Below are positions 18,673 to 27,392 of a DNA stretch of 64,000 nucleotides, one piece after another. The DNA is from Bacteroidales bacterium (lineage in GTDB: Bacteria; Bacteroidota; Bacteroidia; Bacteroidales; P3). The first letter of the stretch is position 1. Each line of letters begins with the position of its first letter. The stretch lies in the NCBI GenBank assembly GCA_017545365.1, contig JAFWOP010000011.1, positions 1 through 64,000 on the forward strand. The letters run 5' to 3'. A program made the translations under genes and the position numbers. The notes beneath the pieces are model-generated. The model searched no databases, was not told the DNA's origin, and was given only the letters and a program-made list of their open reading frames with translations.

Positions 18673-19116
18673 CTATTGCTTTAACATACTAATTTTTTCA
18701 ACCCTCCGCTGATGCCTTCCACCTTCGAAATTGGTGTTCAAAAACTCGTCCACGATTTGCAACGCAGTGTTTTTATCTATGAACCGCGCGGGCAACGAAA
18801 TCACGTTACAATCGTTGTGCTGGCGACCGAGATGGGATATCTCAGGAGTCCAACAAAGGGCACAACGCACATGAAGATATTTGTTCACGGTCATCTGGAC
18901 ACCGTTGCCGCTACCACAAATCACGATACCGCGACGGTATTCACCCTTATTGATGGCACTGCCCAACAAGTGCGCATAATCGGGATAATCGACACTTTCA
19001 GCACTGTCAGTGCCGAAATCTTTCACCCCAAAACCCTTATCCTCAAGGTAGTGTTTTACTATTTCTTTCAATTCATATCCTGCATGGTCGCAAGCCATAG
19101 CGATTATTTCTTTCAT
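18673..19116 (-). CDS. rpiB: Ribose 5-phosphate isomerase B
   Basis: This 147-residue RpiB/LacAB protein interconverts ribose 5-phosphate and ribulose 5-phosphate. Motifs include ACDHAGYELK near the start, YPDYAH and the ICGSGNG loop. The active-site Cys is probably in the segment VRCALCWTPE. The reading frame can extend to a TTG at 19122, but the ATG at 19116 gives the family N-terminus. It is first in a two-gene unit with deoC and is the last leftward gene before the candidate origin. Confidence 0.95.
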   Translation of the reverse strand: MKEIIAMACDHAGYELKEIVKHYLEDKGFGVKDFGTDSAESVDYPDYAHLLGSAINKGEYRRGIVICGSGNGVQMTVNKYLHVRCALCWTPEISHLGRQHNDCNVISLPARFIDKNTALQIVDEFLNTNFEGGRHQRRVEKISMLKQ

Positions 19117-19148
19117 AACCAAACATGTTTAAAAAAACTTTCCATTTG

Positions 19149-19180
19149 CAAAGATACAACAAATACGTAATACACTCAAT
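19149..19180 (-). promoter_or_regulatory. Promoter of rpiB-deoC
   Basis: The minus strand has TTG (19180-19178), 21 nt, TATCTTTG (19156-19149). The spacing and -7 box fit the Bacteroidota form, with a leader of about 25-30 nt. Confidence 0.6.
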
Positions 19181-19189
19181 TTAAAAACG

Positions 19190-19670
19190 ATTTACTTTTC
19201 CACATGTTTTTAACCGTCAATATACAATCAAGAATATCAGGCAAATAAAAATATCAACACAAAATGTTGAAAAGCATTTGAAAACAATGTAGATAAAAAA
19301 TGAAAACATAAATGGCAGTTGAAAATGTTGAAAAAAAAACAATTTTTCCATCTTTTTCAACAAAAATAAGATGCCGTAACGGCACTTCGCATTCTTAACA
19401 AAAGGCTGTTTGCATCGATATCAACATGCAGTTAAAAAACATCCATAATCTTATCCAGAAATGATTTGCAGCCAAATAAAATGTTCATTACTATTGAAAA
19501 CTATTGAGATTAAAACATCCATTAACCTAGTTACTAACAAAACTGACAATAAAAGATAAAGAAAAATATTTTAAAGGAATAAAATAAAATTATTCTATAA
19601 GAGCCACCATTAGCATGTATAGAACATTGGAATGGTTATTTAAGCCCATCTATGTCACACATATTTAGGT
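19190..19670. other. Candidate chromosomal replication origin (oriC)
   Basis: This is a very AT-rich, gene-free stretch between the divergent genes rpiB and nadA. DnaA-box-like 9-mers with one mismatch to TTATCCACA occur at 19196-19204 (TTTTCCACA), 19288-19296 (TGTAGATAA, reverse strand) and 19451-19459 (TTATCCAGA). TGTTGAAAA or its complement recurs at 19265, 19326 and 19354, and a TGCCGTAACGGCA palindrome lies at 19372-19384. Gene direction flips exactly here, and a perfect parS lies 1.5 kb to the right. No exact consensus box is present and dnaA is not in the window, so this remains an inference. Confidence 0.6.
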
Positions 19671-19674
19671 TAAA

Positions 19675-19688
19675 ATGTCTTTAGACAT
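19675..19688. promoter_or_regulatory. Perfect inverted repeat upstream of nadA, candidate operator
   Basis: ATGTCTTTAGACAT is a perfect 6-bp inverted repeat with a 2-bp spacer. It ends 23 bp before the nadA -7 box, so it covers the expected -33 region. It could bind a repressor of NAD synthesis; which one is not known. Confidence 0.4.
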
Positions 19689-19710
19689 GAAATAATCCGA
19701 TTATTTTTCG

Positions 19711-19718
19711 TATTTTTG
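19711..19718 (+). promoter_or_regulatory. -7 box of the nadA promoter
   Basis: TATTTTTG fits TAnnTTTG. No TTTG lies at the usual -33 distance, where the inverted repeat at 19675-19688 is found instead. The leader would be about 55 nt. Confidence 0.5.
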
Positions 19719-19780
19719 CATTTTAGAATAATTCATTCTCAATGGTGAATACTTTATAACGGACACAAAATCTACAAGAT

Positions 19781-20728
19781 ATGGATGATGTTTTTTTGAA
19801 ACAGGAGATAATCCGTTTGAAAAAGGAAAAGAATGCTGTCATTTTGGGACATTATTATCAGCGTGATGAGATACAAGAGTTGTCGGACTACATAGGCGAC
19901 AGTCTTGCATTGGCTCAGAAGGCGCAGGATAGTGACAATGACATCATTGTTTTCTGCGGAGTTCATTTTATGGCTGAAACGGCTAAAATCCTTAACCCTT
20001 CGCGTAAAGTGCTCTTGCCCGATATGGAAGCCAGCTGTTCTCTGGCTGAAAGTTGCGAGGGGGAGGCTTTTGCGCAGTTCAAAGCTCAGCATCCCGACCA
20101 TATAGTTATTTCATATATCAATTGTTCGGCTGAAATCAAAGCATTGTCGGACTTGATTTGTACTTCCGGAAACGCCGAGAAGTTGGTGTGTTCCTTACCA
20201 GAAGACCAGAAAATAATATTTGCCCCAGATAAAAATCTCGGGGGTTATATAAACAGCGTCACGGGTCGAAATATGTTGTTGTGGGACGGTGTGTGTACTG
20301 TCCACGACGCTCTACAGGCGGAAAGCGTGCTCAAGTTGCGTCAGCAACATCCCGATGCTTCTGTGATAGCCCATCCCGAGTGTAACGGAGCCCTACTCAA
20401 GGTGGCTGACTTTGTTGGAAGCACCAAAGCAATGCTCAACTATATTCAGAATTCAGACAAAAAGAAGTTCATCGTGGCTACCGAGACAGGTATTCTGTAT
20501 GAGATGCGTAAAAACAATCCCGACAAAGAGTTTATCGTAGTGCCTTCGGGAGACAGTTGTAGCTGTGCCGACTGCTCATATATGAAGCTAAACACTTTGG
20601 AAAAACTATATCTGTGCCTCAGAGATGAGAAGCCCGAAATAGTGATGTCGCCCGAACTCATTGACCGCGCTAAGAAGCCCATAGTGAGGATGCTTGAAAT
20701 GTCGAAACAATTAGGCATCATCAAATGA
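19781..20728 (+). CDS. nadA: Quinolinate synthase NadA
   Basis: This 315-residue iron-sulfur enzyme condenses iminoaspartate with dihydroxyacetone phosphate to quinolinate in de novo NAD synthesis. The family N-terminus ILGHYYQRDEIQELSDYIGD is present, with HPECN in the middle. Candidate [4Fe-4S] cysteines are in FCGVHFMAE, NCSAEIK and the C-terminal CSCADC cluster. nadB and nadC are not in the window. Its stop overlaps the start of the next gene (ATGA). It is the first rightward gene after the candidate origin. Confidence 0.96.
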   Translation: MDDVFLKQEIIRLKKEKNAVILGHYYQRDEIQELSDYIGDSLALAQKAQDSDNDIIVFCGVHFMAETAKILNPSRKVLLPDMEASCSLAESCEGEAFAQFKAQHPDHIVISYINCSAEIKALSDLICTSGNAEKLVCSLPEDQKIIFAPDKNLGGYINSVTGRNMLLWDGVCTVHDALQAESVLKLRQQHPDASVIAHPECNGALLKVADFVGSTKAMLNYIQNSDKKKFIVATETGILYEMRKNNPDKEFIVVPSGDSCSCADCSYMKLNTLEKLYLCLRDEKPEIVMSPELIDRAKKPIVRMLEMSKQLGIIK

Positions 20729-21228
20729 GGGGACAACAACAAGTTTATGACTATTTGTCAAAACTAGGTATTCAGTTCGACTACTACGAACACCCTGAAG
20801 CACCAACTATCGAAATTGCGACGCAATTTTATCGAGGCGAAGGGACAGTGTTGTGCAAAAATCTTTTCTTTAGAAATCATAAAGGAAACCGCCATTACTT
20901 AGTAATAATGGATTCTCGGCACAGCATGGATATTCACGACATAGAGCACAAACTGCATCAAGGCAAGTTATCATTTGCCTCACCAGAAAGGATGATGAAG
21001 TATTTGGGTGTGAGGCCGGGTTCCGTGTCGTTGTTCACTTTGGTGAACGACGTTAATCATGAAGTCACTTTATTTGTGGACAATGAATTACGTAAAGTCG
21101 AGAAGGTGAGTTTTCATCCGAACGACAATACAGCTTCATTGGTGATAAGCAATGCCGACATGATGAAGTTCATAGAGAATATAGGAAACCCTTATGAGTT
21201 TTTGAATTTGTATGAGACGGAGGAGTAG
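20725..21228 (+). CDS. YbaK/ProX-type aminoacyl-tRNA deacylase
   Basis: This 167-residue protein has the YbaK/ProX editing fold, which clears misacylated tRNA, often Ala-tRNA(Pro). Family features are EHPEAPTIE near the N-terminus, GEGTVLCKNLFFRN with the key lysine, and YLGVRPGSVSLFTLVND, close to the ProX/PrdX signature. It overlaps nadA by 4 nt and should be cotranslated with it. The exact tRNA substrate is inferred from the family only. Confidence 0.88.
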   Translation: MRGQQQVYDYLSKLGIQFDYYEHPEAPTIEIATQFYRGEGTVLCKNLFFRNHKGNRHYLVIMDSRHSMDIHDIEHKLHQGKLSFASPERMMKYLGVRPGSVSLFTLVNDVNHEVTLFVDNELRKVEKVSFHPNDNTASLVISNADMMKFIENIGNPYEFLNLYETEE

Positions 21229-21283
21229 GGGAAAAGTGATGGTTGATAACTCGGAGAATAATGTTGATAACCTATAAAAATGA

Positions 21284-22162
21284 ATGTTTCACGTGAAACA
21301 AGTAGAATACAAGGTTAAAGCCCAGTGCATGCTCCTTCAATTCTTGGTGGAACAGATGCCTGACAGTAGCCGTTCAAAGGTCAAAGAGCTTTTGGCACAC
21401 AATGTTTTTGTGGACGGAAGACGTGTGAGTCAGTATAATTACCCCTTGCAGGCGGGCATGGTGGTCGCTATCAAGAAAACAGGGTTCAAAGAACGTTTCA
21501 AACCGCTCGATTTGGATATTGTGTATGAGGACGAACACCTGCTTGTGGTGAACAAACATGAAGGGTTGCTTTCGTATAGCAAAAAGCCAGGCGACACTAC
21601 GGTCATCTCAGTCTTGAACCATTATTTGTCAGTGACGCATCAACGTTGCACTGCGCATATCGTCCATAGGCTCGACCGCGACACCTCTGGTTTGATGGTG
21701 GTGTCCAAGTCAAAGAAAGTGTCGCAATTATTCGAAGCCGATTGGAAAGGCTTGGTCAACGACAGGGCATACGTGGCAGTGGCCTGGGGCAAAATCGAAC
21801 CATCCGAAGGCACCATCAAGTCCTGGCTTACCGATGGTGAATACTGTGTGCTTTCTTCACCAACCGACAACGGGGGGAAACTGGCTGTCACACACTACAA
21901 GGTGATAAAGTATAGCAGGCGCTATTCTCTGCTAGAACTAAAGCTAGACACCGGCCGAAGAAATCAAATCAGGGTGCATCTTCGCGAGGAGAAACATCCA
22001 GTGGTGCATGATCCCATGTATGGCTACAAAGATGATATTTCTCCCATCAACCGTCTGGCACTTCATGCCTTCAGGTTGGGATTCAAACACCCGGTGACAG
22101 GCAAGTACTTGAAGTTTGAAACGCCTTATCCGGCACCGTTCAAAAAATTAATGGAGTTGTGA
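21284..22162 (+). CDS. RluA-family pseudouridine synthase with S4 domain
   Basis: This 292-residue protein has an N-terminal S4 RNA-binding domain (about 15-75) and a catalytic domain with the RluA motif HRLDRDTSGLMVVSK, whose second Asp is the catalytic residue. It should isomerise specific uridines in rRNA or tRNA; which ones cannot be told. Its first codons (M-F-H-V-K) are encoded by a perfect parS site, so the gene start and a ParB site occupy the same bases. No other Met precedes the S4 domain, which supports this start. Confidence 0.9.
   Translation: MFHVKQVEYKVKAQCMLLQFLVEQMPDSSRSKVKELLAHNVFVDGRRVSQYNYPLQAGMVVAIKKTGFKERFKPLDLDIVYEDEHLLVVNKHEGLLSYSKKPGDTTVISVLNHYLSVTHQRCTAHIVHRLDRDTSGLMVVSKSKKVSQLFEADWKGLVNDRAYVAVAWGKIEPSEGTIKSWLTDGEYCVLSSPTDNGGKLAVTHYKVIKYSRRYSLLELKLDTGRRNQIRVHLREEKHPVVHDPMYGYKDDISPINRLALHAFRLGFKHPVTGKYLKFETPYPAPFKKLMEL
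21285..21300. promoter_or_regulatory. Perfect parS site
   Basis: TGTTTCACGTGAAACA is identical to the bacterial consensus ParB-binding site. It overlaps codons 1-6 of the pseudouridine synthase gene and lies 1.5 kb right of the candidate origin. ParA and ParB genes are not in the window. Confidence 0.92.
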
Positions 22163-22219
22163 GTACAATAAAATACGCGTACGCACGTTACATTATAATC
22201 TGACTAGAAAAATAGTGTC

Positions 22220-22912
22220 ATGAAGAACAGGAAAAAATATCAAATAGGGGTGCTGCTGCTATTCTTTTTGGCGGCGGCCGTGCCCTCAAGGGCGCAGTGG
22301 CGGAGCCAAGCCGACACAGTGACCCTGCCCAAGTGGGAACCCCATCTGTCGGTCAGCACCGGCTTCGTAGGCAGCAGTTATGGCGACAATCGTCTCTACA
22401 CTTCCGTAGCGCCCTCGCTCACTTTCCGACCCAACGACCGTTGGACTATCAATGCCGGATTTCGTATCACTACCGATATGGGGCTCAATCCGAACTATAT
22501 GTTTTCTTCTCCGACCAAAGATCTCGCCCCCTATAAGCATCGCAACGGCGGCACAGGCATTGCCTCGGCTCATGTGGCAGCGCAATATCAGGTAACAGAC
22601 CGTTTGTGGCTGGCAGCATCAGTCTATCATCTGGGCGGCACCTACGCCCCAATCTACGGCTTTGGCAATGGCAGCAGCTTCGATGTTTCGGCCACCGCCG
22701 TGTCGGCTGCGGCATCATACCGTTTCCGAAACGATAGTTTCCTCCACCTCTCATTCACCTATGTCCGCGACGAGTATGGCACCATGCCCTACCTCTTCTA
22801 CGATACGTGGATGCATGGGGGCTGTGGCCCATGGGGCATGTGTGTTTCGCCTACCGACTATTATCGCATGGCATCACCCTACAGCCCCCTGTTTTTCGGA
22901 GGTTGTTATTGA
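22220..22912 (+). CDS. Outer-membrane beta-barrel-like protein of unknown function
   Basis: This 230-residue protein has a clear signal peptide ending in PSRAQ, then alternating beta-strand-like segments rich in aromatic residues, Gly and Ser (for example LSVSTGFVGSSYGDNRLYTS and VSAAASYRFRNDSFLHLSFT). The C-terminal 30 residues are rich in Cys, Gly, Pro and Tyr and do not have the usual barrel end. The family is not recognised. It stands between the pseudouridine synthase and DUF4290 genes on the same strand. Confidence 0.7.
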   Translation: MKNRKKYQIGVLLLFFLAAAVPSRAQWRSQADTVTLPKWEPHLSVSTGFVGSSYGDNRLYTSVAPSLTFRPNDRWTINAGFRITTDMGLNPNYMFSSPTKDLAPYKHRNGGTGIASAHVAAQYQVTDRLWLAASVYHLGGTYAPIYGFGNGSSFDVSATAVSAAASYRFRNDSFLHLSFTYVRDEYGTMPYLFYDTWMHGGCGPWGMCVSPTDYYRMASPYSPLFFGGCY

Positions 22913-22957
22913 TTAATTGTATTGACAGAAGTAAAAAGAAACTTTTAATATTGTAAA

Positions 22958-23584
22958 ATGGAATATAACACACAGCGACCAAAACTCAAGATTAACGACT
23001 ACGGGCGCAATATTTACAAACTGATTGAGTATGCCAAAACAATAGAGGATCGTGACAAACGTAACAGTATGGCGGAGGCTATAGTGGATATAATGTCGCA
23101 TAATAGCACCGATCCGAAGGATTCAGAAGATTACAAACGTAAATTTTGGGTTCATCTGATGATTCTTTCCAATTGGGAACTGGATGTGGATATGCCATAC
23201 GAAATATCGCGTGAGGAGTCGGTGGAGTTCACCCCACGCCCATTGGGATACAACCAAGGAAAAACCCGCTACCGCCATTATGGTTCAGTGATGGAGAGCA
23301 TGATAAAACGGGTGGCAGATTATCCCGAAGGGGAAGAACGCGACGAGTTGGTCGGCCTCTTGGCACATGCTATGAAACGCGATTATCTGCTTTGGAACCA
23401 CGACTCGGTGGAAGACCAGCTAATCAGCCTTCAGCTCGAAGGCATCTCAGGTGGACGGCTGCATGTGCCGGAGGACTTCGAATACCATGAGGTACGCGAG
23501 TATCTGGCTGGCACCGACGACGAGCGTCGCAACAACGGTACCCGCAAGAAGAAGAAAAAGAAACAGAAACAACAGCAGTTCTGA
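22958..23584 (+). CDS. DUF4290 family protein
   Basis: This 208-residue cytosolic protein matches my recollection of the DUF4290 family, which is found next to murA in Bacteroidota. Conserved-looking segments are LKINDYGRNIYKLIEYAK, KFWVHLMILSNWELD and HAMKRDYLLWNHDSVEDQ. The last 15 residues are almost all Lys, Gln and Arg, a probable nucleic-acid or acidic-partner binding tail. Function is unknown; the murA neighbourhood suggests a link to envelope growth. Confidence 0.8.
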   Translation: MEYNTQRPKLKINDYGRNIYKLIEYAKTIEDRDKRNSMAEAIVDIMSHNSTDPKDSEDYKRKFWVHLMILSNWELDVDMPYEISREESVEFTPRPLGYNQGKTRYRHYGSVMESMIKRVADYPEGEERDELVGLLAHAMKRDYLLWNHDSVEDQLISLQLEGISGGRLHVPEDFEYHEVREYLAGTDDERRNNGTRKKKKKKQKQQQF

Positions 23585-23726
23585 TTATAAAAGGTTAGAG
23601 ATTAGAGCTGAAAGGTTAAAGTCGGCCGCCTCACCCTCTTGAAGTAAGAACTAAGCATCGGCTGCCGCCCCCAGACACCTACCTAATAACCCCTGACCTC
23701 TAACCAAAAACTCTAGAATAAAGAAT

Positions 23727-25052
23727 ATGTCATCGTTCGAAATAGAAGGAGGCTACAAGCTGCATGGCGACATTCAACCCCAAGGGGCCAAGAATGAGGC
23801 CTTGCAGGTACTATGTGCTGTGTTGTTAACTGGCGAACGTGTGGTTATCGAGAACATCCCCGACATCCGCGATGTCAACAAACTCATAGATTTGTTGCAG
23901 CTGTTAAGGGTGAAGGTGCGTAGGCTCAACGAGGACAGCACCCTTCTCACCGACGGCCGCAACTATGAGTTCCAAGCCGACGAGGTGAATCTCGATGCGC
24001 TCGAGAGCGAGGAGTTTGCCCATCAGGCCACGGCCCTGCGGGGTTCCATCATGCTCGTAGGTCCGCTGCTTGCTCGCTATGGGCGCGCTCTAGTGCCGCA
24101 GCCAGGAGGTGACAAGATAGGACGCCGAAGACTGGACACCCACTTCCTAGGTATGGAAAAGCTGGGTGCCACAGTCAGCTATCGCCGTGGTGGCTACCGC
24201 GTGGCGGCCGAAAAACTCCAAGGATGCTACATGCTGTTGGACGAGGCTTCGGTGACTGGCACCGCCAATATCATCATGGCCGCTGTCTTGGCCGAAGGTA
24301 CCAGCACTATCATGAATGCCGCTTGCGAACCCTATGTTTACCAATTGTGCAAGATGCTCAACAGCATGGGTGCCGAGATTGAAGGGGTGGGTTCCAACCT
24401 GCTGACCATTCATGGGGTGAAGTCGCTGCGGGGCTGCCGTCACAGGTTGCTGCCCGATATGATTGAGGTGGGCTCGTTCATAGGCATGGCTGCCATGACC
24501 CAGAGCGACATCACTATCCGCAATGTGGGCATCGAACATCTGGGACTCATACCGCAAGTGTTCCGCCGCTTGGGCATAGAGGTGTGGCAGAAGGGCGACG
24601 ACCTTTTTGTCCCGGCTCGCGACCACTACGAGATTGAGCGTTTCATGGACGGCTCTATCATGACGGTGGCCGATGCCCCGTGGCCCGGGTTCACGCCCGA
24701 CTTGATAAGTATTGCGCTGGTGGTGGCCACGCAGGCCAGGGGCAGTGTGCTGATTCATCAGAAGATGTTCGAAAGCCGCCTCTTCTTTGTGGACAAGTTA
24801 ATAGACATGGGCGCGCAAATCATCCTGTGCGACCCTCACCGTGCTACCGTGATAGGCTTGGATTGGGAACACCGCCTGCGCGGCGTGCGCATGTCGTCGC
24901 CCGATATTCGTGCCGGTGTGGCGTTGCTTTTGGCTGCCCTCTCGGCCGACGGCAGGAGCCGTATCGACAATATCGAGCAGATAGACCGTGGCTACCAGCA
25001 TATCGACGAGCGTCTGCGGAAGCTCGGTGCTGTTATTGAAAGAATAGATTAA
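23727..25052 (+). CDS. murA: UDP-N-acetylglucosamine 1-carboxyvinyltransferase MurA
   Basis: This 441-residue enzyme performs the first committed step of peptidoglycan synthesis, adding enolpyruvate from PEP to UDP-GlcNAc. The QGAKNEAL substrate motif near residue 20 and the full two-domain length are present. The loop that carries catalytic Cys115 in E. coli here reads PGGDKIGRRRLDTH, with Asp129 at the Cys position. Asp variants in other bacteria are active and insensitive to fosfomycin. The gene follows DUF4290 and precedes a PHP-type phosphatase gene. Confidence 0.96.
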   Translation: MSSFEIEGGYKLHGDIQPQGAKNEALQVLCAVLLTGERVVIENIPDIRDVNKLIDLLQLLRVKVRRLNEDSTLLTDGRNYEFQADEVNLDALESEEFAHQATALRGSIMLVGPLLARYGRALVPQPGGDKIGRRRLDTHFLGMEKLGATVSYRRGGYRVAAEKLQGCYMLLDEASVTGTANIIMAAVLAEGTSTIMNAACEPYVYQLCKMLNSMGAEIEGVGSNLLTIHGVKSLRGCRHRLLPDMIEVGSFIGMAAMTQSDITIRNVGIEHLGLIPQVFRRLGIEVWQKGDDLFVPARDHYEIERFMDGSIMTVADAPWPGFTPDLISIALVVATQARGSVLIHQKMFESRLFFVDKLIDMGAQIILCDPHRATVIGLDWEHRLRGVRMSSPDIRAGVALLLAALSADGRSRIDNIEQIDRGYQHIDERLRKLGAVIERID

Positions 25053-25068
25053 TTAAAAGTATAGCATT

Positions 25069-25848
25069 ATGTTTAACATATTTAAATCAAAACCGAAGGT
25101 GGCACGGCCTATTTTCGCGCCGTTAGGCACCGATATGCACTGCCATCTGCTGCCCCGTGTGGACGACGGGTCGAAGAGCGAGGAAGAGACGGTGACCTGC
25201 CTTCGGGTGATGAAGGCAGCGGGGTTTGAGAATGTCATTATCACCCCCCACTACCAGATACCCCGTTTCCCCAACGAGGAGGGGGATATCCAGAACCGCT
25301 TTGCCGACCTGAAGCTCGACATTGCCAGCCATGGCAATTATGACGGCCCCCATCTGGCGGGAGTAGCTGGTGAGTATCGTGTGGATACGGGCTTCAACGA
25401 CAGGATTGCTTCCAGCAAGTTTCTCCTGGTCGGTGGCAAGTATGTGCTGGTGGAGTTCTCCCTGCACCAGCAGGTGCTGGGTCTCGACCAGGTGATGTTC
25501 GACCTCCAGATGAAGGAGTACGACATCATACTGGCCCACCCCGAGCGTTACCCTTATTACAGCTCTTCGTCCCATGTGTTGCAGCACCTGAAGGATATGG
25601 GCATCTATTTCCAAATCAACATCCTCTCCCTTTCGGGCTTTTATGGCGAAGGTCCCCGCCGTAAGGCTTTCGAGATGATTGAGAACGGATGGGTGGAGTT
25701 TATGGGCACCGATATGCACAACACCATCTATGCCCAGGCACTAATCGACGCCACCCACGACCACAAAATCGAGCGGCTGCTGGAGAAGCACACCTTCATG
25801 AACAGCCAGCTGCTGAATGCCACCGACGAGAAGGACAAGAAGTTCTGA
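25069..25848 (+). CDS. PHP-family tyrosine-protein phosphatase (CpsB/YwqE type)
   Basis: This 259-residue protein has the metal-binding motifs of the CpsB/CapC/YwqE phosphatases: MHCHLLPRVDDGSKSEEE near residue 23, ITPHYQ, LAHPERYPYY and GTDMHNT. Such enzymes dephosphorylate bacterial tyrosine kinases that control polysaccharide export, or their partners. No tyrosine kinase gene is in this window. It begins 16 bp after murA, so the two are likely cotranscribed. Confidence 0.88.
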   Translation: MFNIFKSKPKVARPIFAPLGTDMHCHLLPRVDDGSKSEEETVTCLRVMKAAGFENVIITPHYQIPRFPNEEGDIQNRFADLKLDIASHGNYDGPHLAGVAGEYRVDTGFNDRIASSKFLLVGGKYVLVEFSLHQQVLGLDQVMFDLQMKEYDIILAHPERYPYYSSSSHVLQHLKDMGIYFQINILSLSGFYGEGPRRKAFEMIENGWVEFMGTDMHNTIYAQALIDATHDHKIERLLEKHTFMNSQLLNATDEKDKKF

Positions 25849-25943
25849 AATGAAGTAAGAACTAAGAGTGGGCTGCCACACCTGGATAAACCCTAACCTT
25901 ATAGTCTTTAGTTCACCATTATAACCTCTAACCTACAATAACC

Positions 25944-27296
25944 ATGAACAGTCTGAATGCTATATCACCTATAGATGGCCGCTATCGTAGCAAGGTTGAG
26001 CCCCTGGCGGCCTATTTCTCCGAGGAGGCTCTGATACGCTACCGCGTGCGTGTGGAAATAGAGTATTTTATCGCCTTAGGGAGCCTGCCCCAGCTGCCCA
26101 TTAAAGGCCTTTTGGCCGAACGCCCCCAGCTGCCCGACCAGCTGCGTCAGATTTACCTCACCTTCGGCGATGCGGAAGCTCAGGAGGTGAAAGAAATAGA
26201 GAAGACCACCAACCATGATGTGAAGGCGGTGGAGTATTTCATCAAACGCCGCTTCGATACTTTGCAGCTGGAGCCCTACAAGGAGTTTGTCCATTTCGGC
26301 CTCACCTCGCAAGACATCAACAACACCTCGGTGCCACTGTCGCTCAAGGAGTGCCACGAGCAGGTGCTGCTGCCTCAGTATCAGACGGTGCTGGAGCTGC
26401 TTGAACAGCGTGCTCAGGAGTGGAAAGATGTGCCCATGCTGGCCCACACCCATGGCCAGCCCGCCTCGCCCACCTCGTTGGGCAAGGAGGTGATGGTGTT
26501 TGCCTACCGTATGCGTCGGCAGATGGAATGGTTCAAGATGCCTTTCTCTGCCAAGTTCGGCGGTGCGACAGGCAACTTCAACGCCCACCGGGCGGCATTC
26601 CCCGAAGTGGACTGGCAGGCTTTCGCCAACGACTTTGTGTCCAACCATCTGGGGCTCGAACGCCAGCAGTTCACCACCCAGATTGAGAACTACGACAACA
26701 TGGCCGCCTATTTCGACAACTGCAAGCGTCTCAACGTCATTCTCACCGACTTCTGCCGCGATATTTGGACATACGTCTCAATGGAGTATTTCAAGCAGAA
26801 AATCAAAGCTGGCGAGGTCGGCTCCTCGGCCATGCCCCACAAGGTGAACCCTATCGACTTCGAGAATGCCGAGGGCAACCTGGGCCTTGCCAATGCCATC
26901 TTCGAACATCTGAGCCATAAGCTCCCCATCTCGCGCATGCAGCGCGACCTCACCGACTCCACCGTGAGCCGCAACATCGGCGTCCCCGTCGCCCACACGC
27001 TCATCGCCCTGGCATCCATACAGAAGGGTATGGGCAAACTATTGCTGAACGAGCAGGCGTTGTACGACGACCTGGAGGCCAACTGGGCCGTGGTGGCAGA
27101 GGCGGTGCAGACCATCCTGCGCTCCGTGGGATACCCCAACCCCTACGAGGCCTTGAAGCAGCTGACCCGCACCAATCAGAAAGTCACCGCACAGACCATT
27201 GCCGAGTTCGTCGAAACGCTGGATGTGTCGCCCGAAGTGAAGCAACGCATCCGCCAGATAACTCCTCACAATTATTTGGGGTACACATTGCAGTAA
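25944..27296 (+). CDS. purB: Adenylosuccinate lyase
   Basis: This 450-residue enzyme of the fumarase/aspartase superfamily catalyses two steps of purine synthesis, removing fumarate from SAICAR and adenylosuccinate. The signature loop GSSAMPHKVNPIDFENAEGN is exact, LTSQDINNT and HTHGQPASPT mark the other conserved regions, and length matches the long E. coli-like form. It stands alone between two repeat-bearing intergenic gaps. Confidence 0.97.
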   Translation: MNSLNAISPIDGRYRSKVEPLAAYFSEEALIRYRVRVEIEYFIALGSLPQLPIKGLLAERPQLPDQLRQIYLTFGDAEAQEVKEIEKTTNHDVKAVEYFIKRRFDTLQLEPYKEFVHFGLTSQDINNTSVPLSLKECHEQVLLPQYQTVLELLEQRAQEWKDVPMLAHTHGQPASPTSLGKEVMVFAYRMRRQMEWFKMPFSAKFGGATGNFNAHRAAFPEVDWQAFANDFVSNHLGLERQQFTTQIENYDNMAAYFDNCKRLNVILTDFCRDIWTYVSMEYFKQKIKAGEVGSSAMPHKVNPIDFENAEGNLGLANAIFEHLSHKLPISRMQRDLTDSTVSRNIGVPVAHTLIALASIQKGMGKLLLNEQALYDDLEANWAVVAEAVQTILRSVGYPNPYEALKQLTRTNQKVTAQTIAEFVETLDVSPEVKQRIRQITPHNYLGYTLQ

Positions 27297-27379
27297 GAAC
27301 TAAGCGTTAAGAACTAAGGGGTAGGGTAGAAGCCATACACCGACTGCTTAGTTCTTAACACTTAGCTCTTAGTTCTTAA
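27294..27379. repeat. Nested inverted repeats of AAGAACTAAG type after purB
   Basis: TAAGAACTAAG (27294-27304) and TTAAGAACTAAG (27307-27318) are answered by CTTAGTTCTTAA at 27347-27358 and 27368-27379, so the mRNA can form a long hairpin. Single copies of AAGTAAGAACTAAG occur before murA (about 23643) and purB (about 25853). It may end the purB transcript, although there is no T-run. Confidence 0.6.
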
Positions 27380-27392
27380 CACTTGTTTCACC

